Part shown: one piece after another, positions 54,066 to 61,863 of the stretch
Layout of the letters: every line of letters starts with the position of its first letter
How positions within the stretch are numbered: position 1 is the stretch's first letter
Origin: an uncultured Alphaproteobacteria bacterium
GTDB taxonomy: Bacteria; Pseudomonadota; Alphaproteobacteria; HIMB59; GCA-002718135
Length of the DNA stretch: 64,000 nucleotides
Direction of reading: 5' to 3'
Assembly (NCBI GenBank): GCA_902560675.1
Contig: CACEMP010000002.1
Span: 1 to 64,000, forward strand
Made by a program: the position numbers and the translations under genes
The notes under the pieces: generated by a model
Database searches by the model: none
Told to the model about the DNA's origin: nothing
Seen by the model: the letters and a program-made list of their open reading frames with translations, nothing else

Positions 54066-54070
54066 ATCTA

Positions 54071-55069
54071 TTAGCTAAATTCTTTTCTGATATTTTCTAT
54101 AAATAAATGAACATTTTTTTCTGGAGTATTTTTGTTAATTCCATGTCCAAGGCCACAAATCCAGCCATTAAGATTTTCAATTGATTTCATTTTTTCAATA
54201 AAATCTTTTAAATCATTAAGAAATATATCTGTTTCACTTAACATTAATTGTTCATCAAAATTTCCTTGAATGAATCCATGCTTTTGATTTTCAAACATAG
54301 ATTTAAGATCTATTGTGTGATCATAGCCAAAACCAGCAAAAGGAAAACTTACAATAGAATTTAGATCTAGCAAACTCTTACCTCTTGAATAATAGCCAAC
54401 TTTATTTGGAAAAGAAATTGCAATCTCTTCTAAAAATTTAGAATAAATTTCATGAAAATTTATTTTATCTAAATCATACAAAGAACTATCAAAAACCATA
54501 ACAAGTTCAACACCTGCATCTAATTGTAATTGAATATTTTTCTTTAGAAGAGGTAAAAGAATTTTTGAAATAAATTCTAAATTCATTTTAGTTTCGATTA
54601 AATCAGAGTTATTATTTCCAAAGGCATATTTCGATAATGTCCAAGGTCCGCCAACAAATCCAATTAAACTTTTATTATTCGGCAATTTCTCTTTTGTTAT
54701 TTTTATAGCTTCAAATTGAAATTGCATATGCTCAATACCACGATCAATATTACTATAATCATTTATGTTTTCTGAATTTATATAAGAATTAAATTTAGGT
54801 CCTGGGTCAAACTTTAATTCTAAACCAAGTCCCTCTAATATAAATAAAATATCACTAAATAAAATTGCAATATCATAATCAAATTCTTGTATTGGACCAA
54901 AAGCAACATCTGCAGCTAAATCTGGAGTTTTACATAGTTCTTCAAAAGTATATTTTTCTTTGAGTTTACGATAATGCGAATGGTATCTTCCAGCTTGCCT
55001 CATGAACCAAATGGGTGGAGTTTTTTGAACATTTCTTTTTAGCGCATTTTCGAATAAAATATTTGTCAT
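54071..55069 (-). CDS. hemE: uroporphyrinogen decarboxylase
   Basis: 332 residues from ATG 55069, whose ATGA overlaps the hemC stop; a frame reaching 55099 adds only ten unrelated residues. Substrate-site motif PPIWFMRQAGRYHSHY (about 17-32, Arg pair), ALF SDIL-type ILFSDILFI with the catalytic Asp, and GFVGGPWTLSKYAF. Converts uroporphyrinogen III to coproporphyrinogen III. Confidence 0.96.
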   Translation of the reverse strand: MTNILFENALKRNVQKTPPIWFMRQAGRYHSHYRKLKEKYTFEELCKTPDLAADVAFGPIQEFDYDIAILFSDILFILEGLGLELKFDPGPKFNSYINSENINDYSNIDRGIEHMQFQFEAIKITKEKLPNNKSLIGFVGGPWTLSKYAFGNNNSDLIETKMNLEFISKILLPLLKKNIQLQLDAGVELVMVFDSSLYDLDKINFHEIYSKFLEEIAISFPNKVGYYSRGKSLLDLNSIVSFPFAGFGYDHTIDLKSMFENQKHGFIQGNFDEQLMLSETDIFLNDLKDFIEKMKSIENLNGWICGLGHGINKNTPEKNVHLFIENIRKEFS

Positions 55070-56580
55070 TTTTTGGCTTTTAATAATTTTTTCTTCCAAC
55101 TATCATAAGATAGCTCAACAAAAAGATTTTTATCAATACCTAATATTTTACTAATCTCATTGTAGGTATTTCCTGGGCCACAAAAATGATATTTTTCTAT
55201 AATTTGAGGATATTTATCAATACTCGCCTTAAAAGCAGAGCTGCTCATCCAAAAAAAGTACTTTTTGTTTTCTATATCTATTTTAAAATCAATAGGCTCC
55301 AATTGGTACGTTTCAATTTTATTTTTTATCGAACTTTCAGGGGATTGAGAATGGGTTAACTTTACCCAAGGATTATTTGTAAGTGAATTAATATCTTTAT
55401 CAAAATCCTCACCCAAACCATCTGAAGTTCCATTAACCCAAATACCTCTTTCAGCTAAACTTTTCCATGTTCTTAAACCACTAGTCCAAATAATGTTATT
55501 TGATTTAATTTTTGACTTATCTGGGATTGAGCTAATTCGTGAAACATAAATACATTTATTTTGTAAATTATTTATATAATCAACATTTTCATTTAATTGT
55601 TTTCTAGAAAATATTTTATAATCTTTCAAATTTTCAGGATAAATCTCATCTATTATATTGTGAGGAAAACTTATATCTTTTGGTTCAATGAAATCCCAAC
55701 TCTCAAAATGATTTCCATTTTCATCTTCACCTCTTTTAGATACAACTAATCCTAATTTATGTGAGATGTAAGATACTCCTATTTTTTGATGACATCCTCC
55801 TCCATAATTTTTTAAAATATTTCTTTCTTTAATAACATTAGAATAATCTTTAGAAAAATTAATATCATTTAAAATTTCGTTAAGTTTATTATCTCTAATT
55901 CTTGTTTCAATTGCTAAAGCACCTTGGCCAGGAGAACAAGGGTTAATAGACAATGGTAAAACAGACCATAGACATTTGTTAATATATTTTTTTAAAGTTC
56001 TTTTTAATTCATTGAATTCAGAATAGTTATTCAAGAGTAATCTATCAATTGCAGCTTTAGCTACAATAAAACCATCGCTATCAGGATTTTCCAAAAATTT
56101 TTTAAATCTAGTGGGTATGTTTCCCCTTATATCTTCAAAAATAATTTCATCAAACTTATGTGGAAGATAATTTTCAATAAAATTTTCTAAATTATATTGT
56201 CTTCTTGGTGATGAGCAAAGAATAGTCATTTTCTTACTATCCACTCTTTTATTTTTTTTAAGGAATAATATATCTCTTGTATCAGCTCGTTTTAATGTTG
56301 CAGCTATTTTAGTTTTATCACCAACTTCAATAGGAAGATCCTTCCAAGAATGTACAATTAGATCACATTTATTATTTATTAATTCATCCCTTAAATCATT
56401 AGTAAAAACTCCTTCGGTTGGCATTTTAGAAAGAGGTGTTTTTAAATCTTTGTCTCCAGAGGTACTTCGTGTTAAAAATTCTATTTCTACAAAAGGATGT
56501 TTTGATTGCAAATAGTCAGAAAATTCACGTGCTTGAATTATTGCTAAGTCACTTTTTCTCGATAAAACTCTAATTTTCAT
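55066..56580 (-). CDS. hemC: porphobilinogen deaminase fused to a HemD-like domain
   Basis: 504 residues, about 190 longer than HemC. Residues 1-300 are hydroxymethylbilane synthase: RVLSRKSDLAIIQA, HSWKDLP (catalytic Asp81), SSPRRQYN, PCSPGQGALAIE and the dipyrromethane-attachment Cys263 in GGGCHQKIG. Residues about 305-504 are a separate domain of alternating strand/helix text (IIWTSGLRTWKSLAERGIWV..NGTSDGLGE; FFWMSSSAFKASIDKYP; HFCGPGNTYNEISKILG) that fits a diverged uroporphyrinogen-III synthase, the step otherwise missing from this cluster. HemC-HemD fusions are known, for example in Leptospira. HemD identity is inferred from fold-like pattern and context. Confidence 0.85.
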   Translation of the reverse strand: MKIRVLSRKSDLAIIQAREFSDYLQSKHPFVEIEFLTRSTSGDKDLKTPLSKMPTEGVFTNDLRDELINNKCDLIVHSWKDLPIEVGDKTKIAATLKRADTRDILFLKKNKRVDSKKMTILCSSPRRQYNLENFIENYLPHKFDEIIFEDIRGNIPTRFKKFLENPDSDGFIVAKAAIDRLLLNNYSEFNELKRTLKKYINKCLWSVLPLSINPCSPGQGALAIETRIRDNKLNEILNDINFSKDYSNVIKERNILKNYGGGCHQKIGVSYISHKLGLVVSKRGEDENGNHFESWDFIEPKDISFPHNIIDEIYPENLKDYKIFSRKQLNENVDYINNLQNKCIYVSRISSIPDKSKIKSNNIIWTSGLRTWKSLAERGIWVNGTSDGLGEDFDKDINSLTNNPWVKLTHSQSPESSIKNKIETYQLEPIDFKIDIENKKYFFWMSSSAFKASIDKYPQIIEKYHFCGPGNTYNEISKILGIDKNLFVELSYDSWKKKLLKAKK

Positions 56581-56609
56581 TGATTACTTTTCTTTAAATA
56601 GCACTATAT

Positions 56610-56615
56610 TATAAA
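56610..56615 (+). promoter_or_regulatory. candidate -10 element for the cytochrome b561 gene
   Basis: TATAAA lies 7 nt before ATG 56623, near-leaderless geometry in the 42-bp gap to the divergent hemC start. No Shine-Dalgarno visible. Confidence 0.3.
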
Positions 56616-56622
56616 ATTAGTA

Positions 56623-57186
56623 ATGGTTGAATTTAAAGGTACAAAATCTTCTTGGGGTTTAGTTGCAAAGCTTTTTCATTGGTCATTAGCACTTCTTCTT
56701 TTTTGGCAAGTTGCAACAGGGATTAGCCTTCATAATATGGAATTTTCACCTATTAAAATGGATTTTATTAATACTCATAAATTTTTTGGCACATTAGTCT
56801 TTAGTTTAGTTGTACTCAGATTAATTTGGAAATACATATTTAATACTCATCCTAAATATGAAAATATTCCATTATTTCATAAATTGGTTTCGAATTTAGT
56901 ACATTTTGCTCTTTATGGTCTAGTTATTCTTATTCCCATTCAAGGTACTTTTATGACATGGCTTGGAGGAGAAGATGTTCATCTCTTGGGATTAATAAAA
57001 ATACCTCCTTTAATTGAGGAAAACTTTTTTTTATACCCTCAAGCTCTAGTTATACACTACTACTCAGCACTTATATTAACAGCTCTTTTTTCACTTCATA
57101 TCTCAGCTGCATTGTATCATCGATTTATGATTAAAGATAAATATGGTGTCTGGAAGAGAATGTCTTTTAGTAAAAATAAGGTGTGA
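56623..57186 (+). CDS. cybB: cytochrome b561
   Basis: 187 residues with four hydrophobic segments and the family histidines: KLFHWSLALLLFWQVATG, INTHKFFGTLVFSLVVLRL, SNLVHFALYGLVILIPIQG and HYYSALILTALFSLHISAA. A di-heme b-type membrane protein that oxidises quinol or acts on superoxide in E. coli. Being placed between the heme genes hemC (divergent) and hemA it is probably made together with heme supply. 55-bp gap to hemA. Confidence 0.9.
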   Translation: MVEFKGTKSSWGLVAKLFHWSLALLLFWQVATGISLHNMEFSPIKMDFINTHKFFGTLVFSLVVLRLIWKYIFNTHPKYENIPLFHKLVSNLVHFALYGLVILIPIQGTFMTWLGGEDVHLLGLIKIPPLIEENFFLYPQALVIHYYSALILTALFSLHISAALYHRFMIKDKYGVWKRMSFSKNKV

Positions 57187-57241
57187 CAATTCATTCAATT
57201 AAACACTTACAATTAAACATTGGGTAAGATATCTAATAAAT

Positions 57242-58477
57242 ATGCATTATAAAAATTTCTTTAAATCTGAATTAAAAAATCTTAAAGCTCAAGGTCTTTA
57301 TAGGGACTTTAGAAACATAGACAGACCCATAAAAAGCTTTCCTAATGCAGATGAAAGTTTTAAAAACAAAGAAAGAATAGTTGAGGTTTGGTGCTCTAAT
57401 GACTATTTAAATATGAGTCAGCATCCAGAAGTGGTAAATGAAATAGTAAAAACACTTCTTGAATATGGATCTGGTTCAGGTGGAACAAGAAATATTTCAG
57501 GCACATCAACTTATCACTCCGAACTTGAAAAGAAACTTGCAAATATTCATAATAAAGAGGCAGCGTTAGTTTTTGCTTCTGCATACACAGCAAATCAATC
57601 AACATTATGGACTCTAGGAAAAAAAATTAAAGATATTGAGATATTTTCTGATGAATTAAATCACGCATCTTTAATACAAGGTATTAAGAATAGTGGAGCT
57701 AGGTGTCATATATTTAAACACAATGACATTGATCATTTAGAACAGTTACTAAAAGAGTCAAATCTAGATAATCCTAAATTAATAGTTTTTGAAAGCTTAT
57801 ACTCTATGGAAGGTATAAGATCGCCAATAGTTAAAATAGTAGAATTAGCAAAAAAATATAATTGTATGACATATCTAGATGAAGTTCATTCAGTTGGACT
57901 TTATGGTGAAGAAGGTAAAGGTATTGCAGTAGAAATGGGAGTTGAAGATAAAATAGATATTATTAATGGAACTTTAGCAAAAGCATATGGTCAAATGGGA
58001 GGCTATATATCAGCTAGTTCAGAAATAATTGACTTCATTAGGAGTTTTGCGCCAGGTTTTATTTTCACAACTTCAATCTGTCCATCAATTGCTGCAGGAG
58101 CATCTAAAGCAATAGATATTGTTTCTCTTGCAGAACAGCTAAGAATAAGAATAAAAGAAAATGCAGGTTTAATAAGAGAAAATTTAGACTCTATAGCAAT
58201 TCCCTATTTGGACACAAATTCTCATATTGTGGCAGTTTTAATTAATGATCCTTTTTTATGTAAAAAAGTATCAAAAGATTTAATTGATGATCATGGTATC
58301 TATGCACAACCAATTTTTTATCCAACTGTACCAAAAGGTTTAGAAAGACTAAGAATAACTGTTACTCCAAAACATAGAAAAGAGCATATTGAAAAAATGA
58401 TTAAGGCTCTTGATACAGTTTGGTCTAAAAATAATTTGCCAAGAAAAAATATTAATAAAGTTACAGCAAATATCTAA
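57242..58477 (+). CDS. hemA: 5-aminolevulinate synthase
   Basis: Condenses glycine with succinyl-CoA, first step of heme synthesis by the C4 route typical of alphaproteobacteria. 411 residues. [27 protein letters not shown], the cofactor Asp in [12 protein letters not shown] and the PLP Lys247 in [14 protein letters not shown]. Faces away from the hemC-J operon, which allows coordinate control through the shared gap region upstream of cybB. Its stop overlaps the DMT exporter stop by 4 bp. Confidence 0.97.
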   Translation: MHYKNFFKSELKNLKAQGLYRDFRNIDRPIKSFPNADESFKNKERIVEVWCSNDYLNMSQHPEVVNEIVKTLLEYGSGSGGTRNISGTSTYHSELEKKLANIHNKEAALVFASAYTANQSTLWTLGKKIKDIEIFSDELNHASLIQGIKNSGARCHIFKHNDIDHLEQLLKESNLDNPKLIVFESLYSMEGIRSPIVKIVELAKKYNCMTYLDEVHSVGLYGEEGKGIAVEMGVEDKIDIINGTLAKAYGQMGGYISASSEIIDFIRSFAPGFIFTTSICPSIAAGASKAIDIVSLAEQLRIRIKENAGLIRENLDSIAIPYLDTNSHIVAVLINDPFLCKKVSKDLIDDHGIYAQPIFYPTVPKGLERLRITVTPKHRKEHIEKMIKALDTVWSKNNLPRKNINKVTANI

Positions 58478-59376
58478 GTTTTAATGTTCATATCAATCTG
58501 CCTTGCGGCAAAACCATAATAAACTACAGCTAAAGTTATAATAAAACCTCCAATTATTACAGTTGTACTTGGTACCTCATTAATCCCAAAAATTGGGATC
58601 CATACCCAAAGAACTCCTCCAACAACTTCCATTAAAGATAAAAGTGCAAGTTCAGCTGATGGTAAATATTTCGCTCCTAGACTATAAAGTATCAAACCAG
58701 CAGCAACAATTAGTCCATGAAGTATACTTAAATAACTATTTATTTCAGGCATAAGAATAAAAGGTTCGAATGAAAATCCTAAGACAAAAAATGCAAATAT
58801 TGTACAAAATAGTCCAGCTAAAACAACTGTTGTGAATTTTGGAGTCTCAGGTTTCCATCTTATTGTTACAGTATACAAAGCAAAACCAGTTGCAGAAATA
58901 AATCCTATTATTGCACCTAAAGCAGTTCCTGAAATACTGTCATTAATAATCATCACACAAACGCCTATAAAAGCTACAACCATTGCAATTAATGTTGATC
59001 TTTTAAGAATTTCACCAAGAACAAAATAACCAACAATAGCTGCAATAAAAGGCATAGCAGCTAACATAAATAATGTAACGGCTGCCGTAGTCATAGTAAT
59101 AGAAAAAATAAAACCTGTGAAAGCTGTTGCTAGGAATAATCCACCAAGTATTGATGATAGTCCTATTTTTAGAAAATTTTTATAAAAAGCAAATCCTTCC
59201 CGAAAAAATAAATATATAAGAAGTATAATTGAAATAGTTAAACCTCTATAAAATAAATATTGAAAAACATATTGATGACCGTCCACCATATATCTAACAG
59301 TCAACGCACCAAAGCTCCAAAAAATTCCAGCAAGAAAAACTACACAAAAGGCATATAGATAAGAATTTTGACTCAT
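58474..59376 (-). CDS. DMT superfamily (EamA) transporter
   Basis: 300 residues with ten hydrophobic segments arranged as two EamA repeats: [16 protein letters not shown] in the first, and [27 protein letters not shown] in the second. Members export amino acids or metabolites or import varied solutes. Substrate unknown. Last gene of a minus-strand run that starts at the cyclopropane synthase, after a 46-bp gap from the lipoprotein ORF. Confidence 0.88.
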   Translation of the reverse strand: MSQNSYLYAFCVVFLAGIFWSFGALTVRYMVDGHQYVFQYLFYRGLTISIILLIYLFFREGFAFYKNFLKIGLSSILGGLFLATAFTGFIFSITMTTAAVTLFMLAAMPFIAAIVGYFVLGEILKRSTLIAMVVAFIGVCVMIINDSISGTALGAIIGFISATGFALYTVTIRWKPETPKFTTVVLAGLFCTIFAFFVLGFSFEPFILMPEINSYLSILHGLIVAAGLILYSLGAKYLPSAELALLSLMEVVGGVLWVWIPIFGINEVPSTTVIIGGFIITLAVVYYGFAARQIDMNIKT

Positions 59377-59422
59377 TGTTTTAAGGTCAAATCATTAAAT
59401 TAAATAAAAGTAAATTAATATT

Positions 59423-59584
59423 TTAGTTATTTATTTGAATACCTGTTTCCTTACTTCCTGTAATCTTAAAATTGACTTTATTATCATCATTTTTTTGTAT
59501 TTCAGATACAGTTGACATTTTACAACTTGCAAAAAAAAGAAGTAAAAGAATTATTGGCAGCTGCCTATAGAGCCAAGAGCACAT
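59423..59584 (-). CDS. small predicted lipoprotein (53 residues)
   Basis: ATG at 59584 (inside the pentapeptide gene, shifted frame) opens 53 codons to TAA at 59423-59425. The product starts MCSWLYRQLPIILLLLFFAS and continues CKMSTVSEIQK; it has one Arg, an eight- to ten-residue hydrophobic core and a Cys at 21 after Phe-Ala-Ser, a lipobox-like FASC. The mature part would be about 33 polar residues ending GIQINN. The -3 Phe is a non-ideal lipobox residue. It fills the only stretch here otherwise without a gene. Overlap with the upstream gene is 34 bp. Function unknown. Confidence 0.5.
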   Translation of the reverse strand: MCSWLYRQLPIILLLLFFASCKMSTVSEIQKNDDNKVNFKITGSKETGIQINN

Positions 59585-60054
59585 TTTTTTCCATCTATCC
59601 AGACAGCATTTGACAAATTTGCTTCATCAAAAATTGCACCTGAAATATTAGCGCCAAGTAGATTTGCCTCAAATAAATTTGCACCTTTAAAAGTGGCTCC
59701 AAAGAGATTAGATCCCTCAAAATTTACTTTTGCAAGGTTTGCATTATCAAAATTAGCATTATTGCAATTAGCCCCTTGTAAGTTTGAAGCATATAAATTT
59801 GAATTACTAAAATTTGAGAAAATAAAATTACCAATTGATAGATTTGAATTGTTAAGCTGAGATTTTTCAAAATTAGATAAAGATAAATTAACTCCTGACA
59901 TTTGAGAGTTTGCCAAGCCGGTACCAGATAGATCTAGATTTTCTACAAAATTACAATTAGTCCAATCAACCTCATTTGCAGGCTGGTCACTACAAGCAGC
60001 AAATAGAGAGTAAGAGCTAAATAAACTAAATACAAATAAAATTAATAATCTCAT
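59551..60054 (-). CDS. exported pentapeptide-repeat protein
   Basis: 167 residues. Signal peptide MRLLILFVFSLFSSYSLFAA, cleaved about residue 19, then from about 38 to 152 a run of more than 20 A(N/D)LxX-type five-residue repeats (examples LQGANCNNANFDNANLAKVN, LFEANLLGANISGAIFDEAN), predicted to form a right-handed square beta-helix. Cysteines lie near both ends (C21, C34 and in the C-terminal KKCALGSIGSCQ), so disulfide capping in the periplasm is possible. No known partner; not of the gyrase-protecting MfpA type as it is exported. Confidence 0.88.
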   Translation of the reverse strand: MRLLILFVFSLFSSYSLFAACSDQPANEVDWTNCNFVENLDLSGTGLANSQMSGVNLSLSNFEKSQLNNSNLSIGNFIFSNFSNSNLYASNLQGANCNNANFDNANLAKVNFEGSNLFGATFKGANLFEANLLGANISGAIFDEANLSNAVWIDGKKCALGSIGSCQ

Positions 60055-60094
60055 ATGGATTTTTAAAATCAGTTTATGTTAAATTTAAGGCAAA

Positions 60095-61861
60095 TTAGCG
60101 AGAAGTGAGTTTTAATTCAATCCTTCTATTTTGCTGTAGATCGCTCTCAGTTTCTCCATCACTTATAGGAAAAAACTCTCCATATCCTGCAGATGCTAAT
60201 CTATTTGGTGGAAAACCAAGATCAAGAAGAAGTTTTAAAACTGTATTAGCTCTCGCTGAAGATAAATCCCAGTTAGATGGATATCTGATTGTCTGTATAG
60301 GTTTTTTATCAGTGTGTCCTTCTACCATGATAATCCAATCAATATCTGATGGAATATCGTTAGTAGTCTCTTTTAAAGTAAGGCCAATTTCACTTAATTT
60401 TTCTTTACCAGATAGTTGTAAATCTGCTGAAGCAGAATCAAATAATAGCTCTGATTCAAAAATAAATCTATCTCCTACAATTTTAATATCTTTTCTATCA
60501 CCTAAAATAGATTGTAGTTTTCCAAAAAACTCAGACCTATATTTTTGAAGTTCAAATACTTTTGATGTAAGGGCTTTATTTAACTTTTCACCTAGTACCT
60601 CTATTTCTAAATCTTTAATCAAAGCCTGACTTTCACTAGCTTCTAGAGCACTATTAAGTAAAGCAATTTCTTTTTGCAGAGTGTCAATTTGGTTAGAAAG
60701 AATTTCTACCTGTTCTAATGTTTTTGAAGATTGTATTTCCATATTTTTAATTTCTTCAAGTGATGTTTCTTTTTGTGCTTTATTTTCTTGTTCTAATAAT
60801 GCAATTTGATTTTGAAGTAGCTCAAGTTTATCAAGTTGTTGTTTTTGTTTATCTTCAGACAAAGAAAGTACATTATTAAGTTCTGATATTTTTCCTCGCA
60901 GATTAAAAATAGTGCTATCTTTCTGAATTAAATCTTTATTTAATCTTGATAATTCTTCATTTTTAAACCTAATTGCATCAAGTTGTTCATTAAGTGATGC
61001 ATCTTTTAAGCCCAAACTATCATTAATTTCTAAAAGATCATTCATTAGTTCTTGATATTGGGATATTTGACTTTGTAATTCTTCATCCCTTAATGAAAGT
61101 TCAACATTCGTCTTTTCTAATTCATCATTTAAACTTAAGAGTAGTTCATTTTTATTTTTAATTGCAAGCAATTGCTCTTCAATACCACCTTCTTCTAGAC
61201 CAAGACTTTCGTTAATTGCCACTAAATTTTTATTCTTCTCATTTAATTCTGCAATTGAAGATTTTAGAGATTTTTCACTTTCAAGTAGTTTCAAATTAGT
61301 ATTATCTAATTCTTGATTAAGTATTTTTAGTTCATCAATTCTTGTTGCAAGTGCTTTATTAATTCGTTCTCCAAGTCCCTCGGTTTCAAGTAAAGTAATT
61401 TCTTGTCCTTCATAAGTTTCTAATGCATTTGCAACTAACCTCAGTTCTTTTAAAAGACTGCTAATTTGCTCAGATAAAGCAATTATATTTTGTTCCTGAA
61501 CAAATATTTCTGATCGTTTTTTTGCAACATCTGTTTGTAATTGCTCACTTAATAGTTTTTCACTTTTTAAATTCAATTCAGTATCTTCAAGTTTTTTCTC
61601 TGTTGCTGTAAGAGTTGAAAGTGCTTCTTCCTTATCCTTAGTTTCGATAATAAGTATTTTGGATAATTCATTTATTTGTGTTCTTAAATCTTGAAGCGCC
61701 TTATCTCTCCCGGATATAGCATCACTCAGATATATTTGTGAGACTGTAAAAACCATTAGTACAAAAATAATAACAATTAAAAGAGTGGCTAAAACATCTA
61801 CAAAGCCAGGCCAAATGTTTGCTGTATCAGAAAGTCTATTTCTTAAAGACCTAGTAGACAT
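60095..61861 (-). CDS. MotB-like envelope protein with coiled coil and OmpA domain
   Basis: 588 residues. One membrane helix (about 19-45) begins WPGFVDVLATLL, with Asp22 at the position of the MotB proton-path Asp. Residues about 50-445 are coiled coil that includes a 63-residue (nine-heptad) repeat at 181-243 and 244-306 with a partial third unit from 307, plus LGE-(R/K)-x-NKAL segments at 163-171 and 423-431. Residues about 460-588 are an OmpA/MotB peptidoglycan-binding domain (VEGHTDKKPIQ, NWDLSSARANTV, LASAGYGEFFP, QNRRIELKL). The family is conserved in alphaproteobacteria, flagellated or not, with no known role. Partner gene lies 2 bp upstream. Confidence 0.88.
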   Translation of the reverse strand: MSTRSLRNRLSDTANIWPGFVDVLATLLIVIIFVLMVFTVSQIYLSDAISGRDKALQDLRTQINELSKILIIETKDKEEALSTLTATEKKLEDTELNLKSEKLLSEQLQTDVAKKRSEIFVQEQNIIALSEQISSLLKELRLVANALETYEGQEITLLETEGLGERINKALATRIDELKILNQELDNTNLKLLESEKSLKSSIAELNEKNKNLVAINESLGLEEGGIEEQLLAIKNKNELLLSLNDELEKTNVELSLRDEELQSQISQYQELMNDLLEINDSLGLKDASLNEQLDAIRFKNEELSRLNKDLIQKDSTIFNLRGKISELNNVLSLSEDKQKQQLDKLELLQNQIALLEQENKAQKETSLEEIKNMEIQSSKTLEQVEILSNQIDTLQKEIALLNSALEASESQALIKDLEIEVLGEKLNKALTSKVFELQKYRSEFFGKLQSILGDRKDIKIVGDRFIFESELLFDSASADLQLSGKEKLSEIGLTLKETTNDIPSDIDWIIMVEGHTDKKPIQTIRYPSNWDLSSARANTVLKLLLDLGFPPNRLASAGYGEFFPISDGETESDLQQNRRIELKLTSR

Positions 61862-61863
61862 TA

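Noticed and set aside
60105-60548. 147-codon plus-strand frame antisense to the MotB-like gene
   Set aside because: Mirror frame of the OmpA domain coding region with Ser-rich, family-free translation.
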